From the NCBI GenBank assembly GCA_037444685.1, contig JBBILX010000004.1:211418-275417 (forward strand): a stretch of DNA of 64,000 nt, written 5' to 3'. How positions within the stretch are numbered: the first letter of the stretch is position 1; each line of letters starts with the position of its first letter. Shown here piece by piece: positions 15,711 through 25,124 of the stretch. A program made the translations under genes and the position numbers. Source of the DNA: UBA964 sp037444685 (lineage in GTDB: Bacteria > Pseudomonadota > Gammaproteobacteria > Steroidobacterales > Steroidobacteraceae). The notes under the pieces are model-generated. The model worked only from the letters and a program-made list of their open reading frames with translations, ran no database searches and was not told the origin of the DNA.

Positions 15711-17825
15711 TCAGCCAACGCGGCCATAGCGCTCGTCGGCGCCAATCCAGCGCGCGGCGAGCGGCGCGATTCTATCGCGGTAGCGCGTCAGCATCAGCTC
15801 GGCGGCCTGCTGGACGCGCGGCAGCAGGTCGGCGTCGCGACCGAGATCGGCGACGCGCATCTGTGCGAGCCCCGTCTGCCGCGTGCCGAGCAGCTCGCCC
15901 GGTCCGCGCAGCTCGAGGTCGCGCTGCGCGATCTCGAAGCCGTCGTTGCTCTGCCGTATCGCCTCGAGCCGCGCGCGCGACAATGCGCCGAGCGGCGCGC
16001 GGTACAGCAGCACGCAACTGCTCTCGTGGGCGCCGCGGCCGACGCGGCCGCGCAGCTGGTGCAGCTGCGCGAGTCCCATGCGCTCGGCGTTCTCGATCAC
16101 CATCAGCGTCGCATTCGGCACGTCGACGCCGACCTCGATTACGGTCGTGGCGACGAGCAGCTGGATCTGGCCGGCCTGGAAGGCGCGCATCGCCGCCTCC
16201 TTGCTGCGCGGCGGCATGCGCCCGTGCACGAGGCCGACGCGCACGTCGGGGAGCGCCTCGGCGAGAGCGGCGGCCGTCTCCTCGGCGGCCTGGTACTGGA
16301 CCTCTTCCGACTCCTCGATCAGCGGGCAGACCCAGTAGGCCTGCCGGCCCTGGGCGACGGCGGCGTGGATCCGGGCGACCACCTCATCGCGCCGGCTCTC
16401 GGCTGCGACCACGGTCCTCACCGGCGTGCGTCCGGGCGGCAGCGCATCGATGACCGAGACGTCGAGATCGGCGTAGGCCGTCATCGCGAGGGTCCGCGGA
16501 ATCGGCGTCGCGGTCATGATCAGCTGGTGCGGATGGCGCTCGCGCCGACGGCCTTTCTCCCGCAGCTGGAGCCGCTGCTGCACACCGAAGCGGTGCTGCT
16601 CGTCGACGATGGCGAGCGCGAGATCGTGGAATTCGATGCCCTCCTGGAACAGTGCATGGGTGCCGACCACGAGCTGGCCCTCTCCCGAGGCGACCAGCTC
16701 GAGCGCGCTGCGCCTCGTCCTTGCCGGCTGCGAGCCCGTCACCAGCACGGTCGTCACGCCGAGCGGCATAAACCATTTCTCGAGGTTGCGGAAATGCTGC
16801 TCGGCCAGCAGCTCGGTCGGTGCCATCAGCGCGGCCTGATGGCCGCTGCCGATCGCGCGTGCCGCGGCGGCGGCGGCGACCACGGTCTTGCCGCAACCGA
16901 CGTCGCCCTGCACGAGGCGCGTCATCGGCCGGTTGCGCGCGAGGTCGGCGTCGATCTCGTCGAGCGCGCGGCGTTGCGCGACCGTCAGCGGGAAGGGCAG
17001 GCTGGCAAGGAAGCGCGCCTCGAGCCCGGCCGGGTCGGTGAGCGGCTCGGCCGCCTCGGCGCTCGCCGCGGCGCGCAGCATCTTCAGCGCGAGGTGATGT
17101 GCGAGCAGCTCTTCGAATGCGAGCCGGCGCTGCGCCGGGTGCCGCCCGTCGAGCAGTTGCTCGACCGGCGCATCGCGCGGCGGCCGGTGCACGAAGGCGA
17201 GCGCCTCGGCGAGTCCCGGCAAAGGCCGCCCGTTCGCCGTGTCGGTCAGCGCGAGCACCTCGGGTGGCAGCCAGTCGCGCACCCCGGCATTGCGCAGTTC
17301 CACGAGAGCCTGATCGATCAGCACGCGCAGCCGGCCCTGGGTGACACCCTCGGTCATCGGGTAGACCGGCGTCAGGCGGTCGTCCACCGGTTCGATCTGG
17401 CCGGCGAAGCGCCGATACTCCGGGTGCACGATCTCGAGCCCCTGCGGGCCACGTCGCACCTCGCCGAAACAGCGGATCCGCGTGCCGCGCGCGAGGCCCT
17501 GCTGCTGTGCCTGACTGAAGTGGAAGAAGCGCAGGGTCAGGAGGCCCGAGCCGTCCGAAATGCGCGCGAGCAGCTGGCGGCGCCTGCGGACCGCCACCTC
17601 TGCGAGCAGCACCTCTCCCTCGACGACTGCGCGCACGCCGGCCTGCAGCGCGCCGATCGCTGTCACGCGCGTGCGATCCTCGTAGCGCAGCGGCAGCAGG
17701 AACAGCAGGTCCTGCACGCTGCGCACGCCGAGCGCGGCAAGGCGCTCGGCGAGCGCCGCCCCCACACCACGCAACGCCGTGACCGGCCGCTGCTCGCGCG
17801 TGGGGGTGCCCGGGTCAGCGTTCAT
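15711..17825 (-). CDS. recG: ATP-dependent DNA helicase RecG
   Basis: Remodels stalled replication forks and branched recombination intermediates. From ATG 17823-17825 the protein has 704 residues: an N-terminal wedge (OB) domain, the Walker A motif GDVGCGKT near residue 310, the DExH-type box 'VDEQHRFG' and the C-terminal helicase motifs including 'ATTVIEVGVDVPNA' and 'QLRGRVGRG'. The 'TRQTG' region toward the C-terminus is also typical of the family. Confidence 0.97.
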   Translation of the reverse strand: MNADPGTPTREQRPVTALRGVGAALAERLAALGVRSVQDLLFLLPLRYEDRTRVTAIGALQAGVRAVVEGEVLLAEVAVRRRRQLLARISDGSGLLTLRFFHFSQAQQQGLARGTRIRCFGEVRRGPQGLEIVHPEYRRFAGQIEPVDDRLTPVYPMTEGVTQGRLRVLIDQALVELRNAGVRDWLPPEVLALTDTANGRPLPGLAEALAFVHRPPRDAPVEQLLDGRHPAQRRLAFEELLAHHLALKMLRAAASAEAAEPLTDPAGLEARFLASLPFPLTVAQRRALDEIDADLARNRPMTRLVQGDVGCGKTVVAAAAAARAIGSGHQAALMAPTELLAEQHFRNLEKWFMPLGVTTVLVTGSQPARTRRSALELVASGEGQLVVGTHALFQEGIEFHDLALAIVDEQHRFGVQQRLQLREKGRRRERHPHQLIMTATPIPRTLAMTAYADLDVSVIDALPPGRTPVRTVVAAESRRDEVVARIHAAVAQGRQAYWVCPLIEESEEVQYQAAEETAAALAEALPDVRVGLVHGRMPPRSKEAAMRAFQAGQIQLLVATTVIEVGVDVPNATLMVIENAERMGLAQLHQLRGRVGRGAHESSCVLLYRAPLGALSRARLEAIRQSNDGFEIAQRDLELRGPGELLGTRQTGLAQMRVADLGRDADLLPRVQQAAELMLTRYRDRIAPLAARWIGADERYGRVG

Positions 17826-17845
17826 CCGCGCGCCGGCGCGGCGCC

Positions 17846-18235
17846 TCAGCGCGAGCCGAGCTCCAGCACGCACTCGATCTCGACGCGCGCGCCCCGCGGC
17901 AGTTGCGCCACGCCGATGGCGGCGCGGGCCGGATAGGGACGTGCCAGATACTGCGCCATGATCTCGTTGACCTTGGCGAAGTGCCCGAGATCGGTCAGGA
18001 ACACCGTGAACTTGACCGCGTCGTCGAGCGTGCCGCCCGCCGCGCGAGCCACGGCGCCGAGATTGTCGAAGACGCGGCGGATCTCGGCCTCGATGTCGCC
18101 GCTGACGAGCTGCTGCGTCACCGGGTCCAGCGGAATCTGTCCCGAGAGCCAGACCGTGCTGCCGACGCGCACGGCCTGCGAGTAGGTACCGATCGCGGCA
18201 GGCGCGTCGGCGGTCTCGATGATCTGTCTGGCCAT
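17846..18235 (-). CDS. ridA: RidA family enamine/imine deaminase
   Basis: Hydrolyses reactive enamine/imine intermediates produced by PLP enzymes. The 129-residue protein has the family signatures 'IGTYSQAV', 'GQIPLDP' and the C-terminal 'ARAAIGVAQLPRGARVEIECV', whose arginine binds the substrate carboxylate. It lies between spoT and recG, a usual linkage, about 50 bases after spoT. Confidence 0.96.
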   Translation of the reverse strand: MARQIIETADAPAAIGTYSQAVRVGSTVWLSGQIPLDPVTQQLVSGDIEAEIRRVFDNLGAVARAAGGTLDDAVKFTVFLTDLGHFAKVNEIMAQYLARPYPARAAIGVAQLPRGARVEIECVLELGSR

Positions 18236-18284
18236 GTCCGAGGAATCTCCGATCCGGGGTTTGCGGCGCCGCGCCGGACGCGGC

Positions 18285-20471
18285 TCAGTCCCGCGCGCGT
18301 TGCGCGATCGTGCGTGTGACGCCGCTGACGTCCGGCATGCGGCGGATCGTCCGGACGATTTTCGCAAGATGGCGCCGGTCGCGCACCTTGAGCTCGAACA
18401 CCAGGACCGACGTTTCGGCGTCGCGCTCCTCGAGCGTCACGTGCTCGATGTTGGTGTCCGTGGCGGCGATCGCCGCCGCGACCGCGGCGAGCACGCCGGT
18501 GCGGTTGGCCACGCTGACACGCAGTTCGGAACTGAACAGGCGGTTCGGTGTCGGCTGCCAGGTCACGGACAGCCAACGCTCCGGGTGGCGCCGATAGTCC
18601 TCGACGTTGGCGCAGATCTCGCGGTGCACGACGACACCACGGCCGGCCGAGAGGAATGCCATGATCGGATCGTCGGGAATCGGGAAACAGCAACGCGCAT
18701 AGCTGACCAGCAGACCCTCGGTCCCGGCGACGGCGAGCGGCGTCGGCGCGGCCGCCGGGTCGGCGGCCTCGGGGCCGGCCGGCAGCAGCCGCCGCGCGAC
18801 CAGGGGCGCGAGCCGCTCGCCGAGCCCGATCTTCTCGAACAGTTCGTCGCGCTCGTGCATGCCGAGCTCACCGAGCGCGCTCGCCATGACGTGCTCGTCG
18901 ACCTTGTCGAGGCTGCTGCCCGACTCAGCGAGCGCCTGTCCCAGCAGGCGCTGACCGAGATCGATCGCCTCGGAGCGACGCAGGCTCTTGAGGTACTGGC
19001 GGATCGCGCTGCGCGCCTTCGCCGTGACCACGAAGTTGACCCAGGCCGGGTTCGGCATCGCGCCCTTGGCGGTGACGATCTCGACGGTCTGACCGTTGCG
19101 CAGCACCGTGCGCAGCGGCGTCAGCCGCCGGTCGACCTTGGCGGCGACACAGCGGTTGCCGACGTCGGTGTGGACGGCGTAGGCGAAGTCGACGACGGTC
19201 GCGCCGCGCGGCAGGCGCAGGATCGTGCCCTTCGGCGTGAACACGTAGACCTTGTCCGGGAACAGGTCGACCTTGACGCTCTCGAGGAACTCCTCGGAGC
19301 TGCCCGCCTCCTGCATCGTGATGAGATGGGTCAGCCACTCGCGCGCGCGCGTCTGCTCGCTCGTGCTCGTGTCTTCGCCGGTCTTGTACTTCCAGTGCGC
19401 GGCGATGCCCGACTCGGCGACGCGGTGCATGTCCTCGGTGCGGATCTGCACCTCGATCGGCACGCCGTTGGGACCGAACAGCGTCGTGTGCAGCGACTGG
19501 TAGCCGTTGACGCGCGGGATCGCGATGTAGTCCTTGAACCTGCCTGGCATCGGTTTGTACACGCCGTGCACCGCACCGAGCGCGCGGTAGCAGGTGTCGA
19601 CCTTGTCGACGATCACCCGAAGGCCGTAGACGTCGACGATCCCGTTGAGCGAGGCGCGCTTGCGCAGCATCTTCTTGTAGATGCTGTACAGATGCTTCTC
19701 GCGCGCCTCGACGCGCCCGCGGATCTCCGCCTTGGCGAGCGCGATGCGAATCTGCTCGGCGATCTTGCCAAGGAACTCCTTCTGGTTGCCACGCGCGCGC
19801 TTCAGCGCCCGCTCCAGCACCCGGTAGCGCTGCGGATAGGCCGCGCGGAAGCCGAGGTCCTCGAGTTCGAGCTTGAGGTTGTAGAGGCCGAGCCGCTCGG
19901 CGATCGGCGCGTAGATCTCGAGCGTCTCGCGGGCGATCGCGCGCCGCCGCGCCGGCTGCATCGCGTCGATCGTCCGCATGTTGTGCAAGCGGTCCGCGAG
20001 CTTGACGAGGATCACGCGCAGGTCGCGGACCATCGCGAGCAGCATCTTGCGGAAGGACTCCGCCTGCGCCTCCTCGCGGCTCTTGAACCTGATCTGATCG
20101 AGCTTGGTGACGCCGTCGACGATCTCGGCGACGGTCTCGCCAAAACGCGCGGCGATCTGCGCCTTGTCGATCGCCGTGTCTTCCATGACGTCGTGCAGGA
20201 TGGCGGCGACGATCGTGTCGGCGTCGACGCGCAGCGTCGCGAGGATCTCGGCGGCGGCGACCGGATGCGCGATGTAGGGCTCGCCCGACTTGCGGCGCTG
20301 GCCGCGGTGGGCGTCGGCGCCGAACTCTGCGGCGAGGCGCACTCGTTCGACCTGATCGGGCGGCAGGTAGGACTCGACCTCGCTGAGCAGGTCGCGCAGA
20401 CCCGGCGTCCGATACGGTGCTGGCAGCAGACCCCGGAGCGTCGACGCGTAGTCCATGGGCTTCATGGCCAT
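18285..20471 (-). CDS. spoT: Bifunctional (p)ppGpp synthetase/hydrolase
   Basis: Makes and degrades the stringent-response alarmone. The 728-residue protein has an HD hydrolase domain with intact 'AAILHDVMED', a synthetase domain with 'GYQSLHTTLFGP' and 'EVQIRTEDMHRVAESGIAAHWKYK' split over its core, a TGS domain ('VFTPKGTILRLPRGATVVDFAY') and a C-terminal ACT domain. The intact HD motif marks it as SpoT/Rel-like rather than a RelA with a dead hydrolase. Three possible ATG codons lie at the start (20471, 20465, 20456); I keep the first. It follows rpoZ by 33 bases. Confidence 0.96.
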   Translation of the reverse strand: MAMKPMDYASTLRGLLPAPYRTPGLRDLLSEVESYLPPDQVERVRLAAEFGADAHRGQRRKSGEPYIAHPVAAAEILATLRVDADTIVAAILHDVMEDTAIDKAQIAARFGETVAEIVDGVTKLDQIRFKSREEAQAESFRKMLLAMVRDLRVILVKLADRLHNMRTIDAMQPARRRAIARETLEIYAPIAERLGLYNLKLELEDLGFRAAYPQRYRVLERALKRARGNQKEFLGKIAEQIRIALAKAEIRGRVEAREKHLYSIYKKMLRKRASLNGIVDVYGLRVIVDKVDTCYRALGAVHGVYKPMPGRFKDYIAIPRVNGYQSLHTTLFGPNGVPIEVQIRTEDMHRVAESGIAAHWKYKTGEDTSTSEQTRAREWLTHLITMQEAGSSEEFLESVKVDLFPDKVYVFTPKGTILRLPRGATVVDFAYAVHTDVGNRCVAAKVDRRLTPLRTVLRNGQTVEIVTAKGAMPNPAWVNFVVTAKARSAIRQYLKSLRRSEAIDLGQRLLGQALAESGSSLDKVDEHVMASALGELGMHERDELFEKIGLGERLAPLVARRLLPAGPEAADPAAAPTPLAVAGTEGLLVSYARCCFPIPDDPIMAFLSAGRGVVVHREICANVEDYRRHPERWLSVTWQPTPNRLFSSELRVSVANRTGVLAAVAAAIAATDTNIEHVTLEERDAETSVLVFELKVRDRRHLAKIVRTIRRMPDVSGVTRTIAQRARD

Positions 20472-20504
20472 GGTCCGGGGCGCTGCGGGTTCAGCGGAGC
20501 GCGG

Positions 20505-20813
20505 TCAGTCTCCGAGTCCGAACTGCGGCGCGCGGAAGCCGGGCTCCGGCTCCAGCATGTCGAAGTTGAGATCGGTGATGTTCTCGGGCGGGGGCGGCGG
20601 CGCCGGCTCCGGCTCGGGCTCGGAGAGCATCTCGGCGGTAATGGTGCCGGCGGCGATCTCGCGCAGGGCGACGACGGTGGGCTTGTCGTTTTCCCAGGGG
20701 ACCGTCGCTTCGGCGCCGTTCGCGAGACGACGGGCGCGCTGGGACGCCAGCAGCACGAGCTGGAAGATGTTGTCGACGTTGTGGAGGCAGTCCTCGACCG
20801 TGATGCGAGCCAT
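20505..20813 (-). CDS. rpoZ: DNA-directed RNA polymerase omega subunit
   Basis: Omega assists RNA polymerase assembly and forms part of the ppGpp binding site, fitting its linkage with spoT. The 102-residue protein begins 'MARITVEDCLHNVDNIFQLV', and 'ALREIAAG' follows near residue 50, as in the family. The C-terminal third is an acidic, proline-rich tail (EPEPEPAPPPPPEN), which varies between species. Confidence 0.95.
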   Translation of the reverse strand: MARITVEDCLHNVDNIFQLVLLASQRARRLANGAEATVPWENDKPTVVALREIAAGTITAEMLSEPEPEPAPPPPPENITDLNFDMLEPEPGFRAPQFGLGD

Positions 20814-20882
20814 GAGCGTCCTGCGATAGGTGCCGGAAAGCAGGCCTGTAATGATAGCCGAGCCGGGCGGGCCCGACCAGCA

Positions 20883-21512
20883 TCAGACCGACGGCGGCGG
20901 CCTGCCGAGGAGTTGGGTCAGCAGCGGCGTCAGGCTGGGCCGATCGCTCGCGAGGTCCGCGGCCCGACCCGCCACGATCCGGCGCAGGTCGGCGAGCGCC
21001 GTGGCGAAATCGTCATTGACGATCGTGTAGTCGAACTCCTCGTAGTGAGTCATGTCTTCGATCGCATCGCGCAGGCGGCGCTGGATCACGTCCTCGCTGT
21101 CGGTGCGCCGCGCACGCAGCCGCTGCTCGAGCGCCGCGAGGCTCGGTGGCAGCACGAAGATCGAGATGCATTCGGGGACCTTCGCCCGCACCTGGCGCGC
21201 GCCCTGCCAGTCGATCTCGAGGATCACGTCGTGACCCTGGGCAAAGGCCTTCTCGAGCGCCATCCGGCTGGTCCCGTACCAGTTGTCGAAGACGTTGGCG
21301 CTCTCGAGGAAACCGCCGGACTCGCGGATCGCGTGGAACTGCGCCGGCGTGACGAAGTAGTAGTCCCGCTCGTGCTGCTCGGTGGGCCGCTGGCGACGCG
21401 TGGTATGCGAGACACAGACGCGCAGTCGAGGCTCGGCATCGAGCAGCGCCTTGACGAGGCTGGTCTTGCCGGCACCCGAAGGGGCGGCGATGACGAACAG
21501 GCGGCGGGTCAT
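20883..21512 (-). CDS. gmk: Guanylate kinase
   Basis: Phosphorylates GMP to GDP. The 209-residue protein has the P-loop APSGAGKTSL near residue 10, the GMP-binding 'SHTTRRQRPTEQHERDYYF' region and 'DVILEIDWQGARQVR'. It is the first gene of the gmk-rpoZ-spoT-ridA-recG series. yicC, which normally lies directly upstream, is here separated from it by a 3.3-kb plus-strand insertion. Confidence 0.97.
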   Translation of the reverse strand: MTRRLFVIAAPSGAGKTSLVKALLDAEPRLRVCVSHTTRRQRPTEQHERDYYFVTPAQFHAIRESGGFLESANVFDNWYGTSRMALEKAFAQGHDVILEIDWQGARQVRAKVPECISIFVLPPSLAALEQRLRARRTDSEDVIQRRLRDAIEDMTHYEEFDYTIVNDDFATALADLRRIVAGRAADLASDRPSLTPLLTQLLGRPPPSV

Positions 21513-21556
21513 CGAGTCGAGCGGGCGGCCCTCTGGCCGTGGGCGAAGGGCGCGAT

Positions 21557-21562
21557 GTTATA
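21557..21562 (-). promoter_or_regulatory. Candidate -10 box (TATAAC) for gmk
   Basis: On the minus strand TATAAC lies about 45 bases upstream of the gmk ATG. I could not find a clear -35 at 16-18 bases. Confidence 0.3.
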
Positions 21563-21767
21563 CGGCGGCCGCGCCGGACGCAGCCTTCGGGCCGTCGTTG
21601 TCCACGGCGCCCGCGCCCCCACGCGGCGCACGACCGAGTTGGGACTACGGCACAATGACCGAGGGCCTGGCTGCACCGCGCCGACGCCGCTCGGGTAGAC
21701 CAACGGCGGCAAAATCCGCAGCGATCGTGACGCGAAAAGCATCTTTCTTCTTTGAGAAGGTGGGAAT

Positions 21768-24200
21768 ATGCGCACTTCCTGGTTGATCTTGGCTCTGCTG
21801 CCGACCGCGCTGCCGCAGCGGGTGCTGGCGGCCGACGGCTGTGCGGGCTTGCTCCAGCGGGATTTCTCGTTGCTGCCCGATGCCCCGACCCAGCTGACGC
21901 GGGCCGGGGTCGTCGACGCCGCGGGCGCGGTGCCGGCCTACTGCCGGGTCGAGGGATATGTCCGCCCGCGAGTGCGCTTCGAACTGCGCCTGCCGCACGA
22001 GTCGTGGAACGGCAAGCTGCTCATGGAAGGTTGCGGCGGGTTCTGCGGCTCGCTCGACTTCGCGTCGCGCTGCGATGCCCGGCTCGCCCGCGGCTACGCC
22101 TGCCTCGTCACCGACATGGGCCACGCCTCGACGCCTTTCGATGCCAAGTGGGCCTGGAACGATCGCGAGGCCGAGATTGACTTCGGTTATCGCGCGACGC
22201 ACGTCGCGGCCGTCGCCGGCAAGGCGATCGCGACCGCGTTCTACGCTCGGCCGCCCGAGCGCAATTATTTCCATGGTTGTTCGACCGGCGGCCGGCAGGG
22301 GCTCGTCAGCGCGCAGCGCTTCCCAGCGGATTTCGACGGCATCGTCGCCGGGGCGCCGGTGCTGCGCATGCCAGCGAGCGGCATGGTGCTCGCCTGGGCC
22401 ATGCGCTCGCTGCACGACGCCGCGGGCCGACGCGTCGTCACGCCGCGCGAGATCGAGATGCTGCATCGCGCAGTGCTCGAGCGCTGCGACGCGCGCGACG
22501 GCCTCGCCGACGGTATGGTCGGCGACCCGCTCTCCTGCGACCTCGATCCGGGCAGTGTCGCCGGCCTCACCGACCTGCAGGCCACGGCGCTGCGCAAGGT
22601 CTACGACGGGCCGCGCGACTCGCGAGGCCGCCGTCTGTTCCCGGGCGGCTTGCCGCGCGGCTCCGAGCTCGGCTGGATCGGCACGCTCGTGAGTCGCGAC
22701 GAGGCGCGGCCGCCGTTCTACGGCTTCATCGCCGACCTGTTCCGCTACCTGTCCTTCGCCGAGGATCCCGGCCCCGCCTTCCGGCTCGAGGATTTCGACT
22801 TCGATCGCGATCCGCCGCGGCTCGGTGCGATGGCCCAGCTCTTCACCGGTGCAAACCCGGATCTGACCGATTTCCGCGCACGCGGCGGGAAGCTGCTGCT
22901 CTACCATGGCCTGGCCGATTCGGTCGTCGTGCCGCAGCCATCGATCGACTACTACGAACTCGCGACTCGTGCGATGGGTGGGCCGGCGACGACGCGCGAC
23001 TTCTTTCGGCTGTTTCTCGTGCCTGGCAAGGATCACTGCACGGGCGGCGTCGGCGCGCACGAGATCGACTACCTCGGGGCGCTCGAGCGCTGGGTCGAGC
23101 ATGGCGAGGCGCCGGACATGCTGATCGGCACACGGCCGGCGAGTGCGAAGCAGCCGCCGCTGCGCCGTCCCGTCTTCGCGTATCCCGCGCAGACCGCCTA
23201 TCGCGGCCGCGGCGATCCGGACGATCCGGCGAGCTTCATGCCGTTGCCGCCGCCGATCGTCACGGGCGGGCTCCGGGCGATCACGCTGACGACTGCCGAC
23301 GCGGCGGCGATGCGGCGCTTTCTCGTCGACGGCTTCGGCCTGCGCGAGCTGCCGGCGAGCGCCACCCACGATGCGACCGCGATGGATCGCGGCGATCTGT
23401 GGTTCGAGCGCGGTGAAGATCCAGCCGCCCCGCGCGTACGTGTGTGGATCGTCGATGCGGATGCGCCGCGGCTGCGCGAGACGCCTTCGGCGACCCGTGA
23501 CGGCGGCGCCTCGCTGTCATTCGCTCTGCAGCGTTCGCGTGCGAACGGTCCGCGCGGCGTGCTTGCGCGGCTCGAGGCGGCCGGTTACCGCTCGATCGGC
23601 CATTTCACCGTGCCGCTCGCGAGGCCGGGTGGCGGGCAGTACACGGTCGAGGAGTACTACTTCGTCGGGCCGGACAATCTGCTCGTCCCGGTCGTCGTGC
23701 GGCCCGACGACATGCCTCCGATCGCGCGCATCGATCCTGCGACCGGACTCGGCGGGCCGGCCTACGGTGGCATGACCGTCCCCGATGCCGATGCCGAGAT
23801 CGCGTTCCACCGCAGCGTGCTCGGCCTCGAGCTGCGCCGTGACATCGAACTGACCGAGCCGCCACTGCTGCGCGCCGCCGGACTGCCGGCGGACGCGCGC
23901 GTGCGCTTCGTGCAGATGTTCGCGCCGGGCACGACGACCGCGAACCTGACTTTGGTCGATCTCGGCGCCAAGGGCGAGCGCAATCCCGCGCCGCTCGCCG
24001 CGCCGAGTCGTGGTGCCGTGCTCTGGAGCTTTGCGGTCGGCGACATTGAGGAGGCGCGGCGGCGCGTGCGCGCCTCGCAGGGACGCGTGGTGGCGGGACC
24101 CGATGCGCGCGTCAACGCCGTCTGGGGCGAGCACCGCTCCCTGATCGTCGAATCGCCCGGCGGGTTGCGCTTCGAGCTGGTTCAGTCCACGGCTCCCTGA
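21768..24200 (+). CDS. Exported tannase/feruloyl esterase family protein fused to two VOC (glyoxalase-like) modules
   Basis: An 810-residue protein with a signal peptide (cleavage near 'VLAADGC'). Residues about 25-480 form a tannase-family alpha/beta hydrolase: the nucleophile elbow GCSTGGRQG (Ser about 172), the acid in 'HGLADSVVVP' (Asp about 384) and the histidine in GKDHCTGG (His about 423). The cysteines next to the serine and histidine give the CS-D-HC arrangement of this family. From about residue 498 to the end there are two VOC-fold segments, joined around 'IDPATGLGGPAY' (residue 655). Natural substrates of tannase relatives are gallate or feruloyl esters; what the VOC part binds is unknown. 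AAGGTGGG precedes the ATG. No neighbour suggests an aromatic degradation pathway. Confidence 0.9.
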   Translation: MRTSWLILALLPTALPQRVLAADGCAGLLQRDFSLLPDAPTQLTRAGVVDAAGAVPAYCRVEGYVRPRVRFELRLPHESWNGKLLMEGCGGFCGSLDFASRCDARLARGYACLVTDMGHASTPFDAKWAWNDREAEIDFGYRATHVAAVAGKAIATAFYARPPERNYFHGCSTGGRQGLVSAQRFPADFDGIVAGAPVLRMPASGMVLAWAMRSLHDAAGRRVVTPREIEMLHRAVLERCDARDGLADGMVGDPLSCDLDPGSVAGLTDLQATALRKVYDGPRDSRGRRLFPGGLPRGSELGWIGTLVSRDEARPPFYGFIADLFRYLSFAEDPGPAFRLEDFDFDRDPPRLGAMAQLFTGANPDLTDFRARGGKLLLYHGLADSVVVPQPSIDYYELATRAMGGPATTRDFFRLFLVPGKDHCTGGVGAHEIDYLGALERWVEHGEAPDMLIGTRPASAKQPPLRRPVFAYPAQTAYRGRGDPDDPASFMPLPPPIVTGGLRAITLTTADAAAMRRFLVDGFGLRELPASATHDATAMDRGDLWFERGEDPAAPRVRVWIVDADAPRLRETPSATRDGGASLSFALQRSRANGPRGVLARLEAAGYRSIGHFTVPLARPGGGQYTVEEYYFVGPDNLLVPVVVRPDDMPPIARIDPATGLGGPAYGGMTVPDADAEIAFHRSVLGLELRRDIELTEPPLLRAAGLPADARVRFVQMFAPGTTTANLTLVDLGAKGERNPAPLAAPSRGAVLWSFAVGDIEEARRRVRASQGRVVAGPDARVNAVWGEHRSLIVESPGGLRFELVQSTAP

Positions 24201-24285
24201 CCGACCGCCAGCCGGATGCGCCGGTGGCGGGCCGGACGCGCCGCACGCATGATCGGCCCCAGCCGAGCTTCGCGGAGAGTGACCG

Positions 24286-24954
24286 ATGGCGACGATCTCG
24301 ATGCGCAGAGGCGCGACCTCGCAGCCTGCCGACCGCTTCCATTTCCGCATGGCGATCGTGTTCGTGCTGATCGCGTTCGGCGGTTTCATTCCGACCTACT
24401 GGGCGCCGCTGACCTCGGGCCAGCTGCATGCGCCGCCCGCCATGCACCTGCACGGCGCACTGCTGTTCGCGTGGACGCTGTTCTATCTCGTGCAGACCGG
24501 CTGGGTCGCGGCGGATCGCACGGCTTCGCACCGCGCCTGGGGCATGGCCGGCATCTCGCTGTTCACGCTGCTCGTCTGCTCGATCGTGCTGCTGAAGATG
24601 ACGATGATGCGCATCGAGGAGGCGCAGGGCTTCGGCGAGGCGAGCAAGCGCTTCGCAGCGGTGGCACTGTGCGCGCTGCCCGTCATGATCGGCCTGTTCG
24701 CGCTCGCGATCGCCAACTTGCAACGGCCGCAGATCCACAAGCGCCTCATGTTCTCGCTGATGGTCGGGTTGATGGTGCCGGCGATCGCGCGAGTGTTCCT
24801 CGTGCTGCTCGCGCCGCCCGGTGCCCTGGCGGGCGGCCCGCCGCCGCCCTTCGTGGCCGTGCCCCCGACGATCGTCGCGGTGCTGCTGCTGCTCGGCGTC
24901 GCCATGGTCCGCGACTGGCGTCGCGAGCGCCGCGTCGATGCGGTCTACGCCTAG
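24286..24954 (+). CDS. Multi-pass membrane protein of unknown function, apparently shortened by an amber codon
   Basis: A 222-residue protein with about six hydrophobic helices and short polar loops. Histidine-containing segments (HAPPAMHLHGALLFAW near residue 42 and 'QIHKRLMF' near residue 150) resemble those of an uncharacterised proteobacterial membrane family. It begins 85 bases after the tannase fusion gene and may be cotranscribed with it. The frame ends in TAG, but the same frame continues for 33 sense codons that look like a further helix (next entry), so the visible product may lack its normal C-terminus. I assign no function. Confidence 0.8.
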   Translation: MATISMRRGATSQPADRFHFRMAIVFVLIAFGGFIPTYWAPLTSGQLHAPPAMHLHGALLFAWTLFYLVQTGWVAADRTASHRAWGMAGISLFTLLVCSIVLLKMTMMRIEEAQGFGEASKRFAAVALCALPVMIGLFALAIANLQRPQIHKRLMFSLMVGLMVPAIARVFLVLLAPPGALAGGPPPPFVAVPPTIVAVLLLLGVAMVRDWRRERRVDAVYA

Positions 24955-25056
24955 TCGGGCGCGGCGATCCTCGGATCGGCCATCGCGACGCAGGCGATCG
25001 CGCGCACGGACACCTGGCTCGCGATCGCAACCTACGTGCAGAATCTCGGCGGCTAG
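24955..25056 (+). other. In-frame coding-like extension after the amber stop of the membrane protein
   Basis: Directly after the TAG at 24952-24954 the same frame reads 33 codons with the strong G/C third-position preference of real genes, encoding 'SGAAILGSAIATQA' and then 'RTDTWLAIATYVQNLGG', before a second TAG at 25054. It looks like the missing last helix and tail of the protein. There is no start codon or ribosome binding site of its own. Confidence 0.5.
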
Positions 25057-25124
25057 CAGGGTCGTATCGAACGACTGTGCCCGCGGAGTGGCACCTTGCG
25101 CGACTGGGCGGCTGCAGCCGCATC

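Noticed and set aside
14976..17936. 986-codon plus-strand open frame opposite ubiC and recG
   Set aside because: It is antisense to clear genes, is arginine-, histidine- and glutamate-rich without motifs, and is a result of high GC content.
18219..21698. 1159-codon plus-strand open frame opposite ridA, spoT, rpoZ and gmk
   Set aside because: It runs across four well-identified minus-strand genes and has the composition of a reverse-complement shadow.
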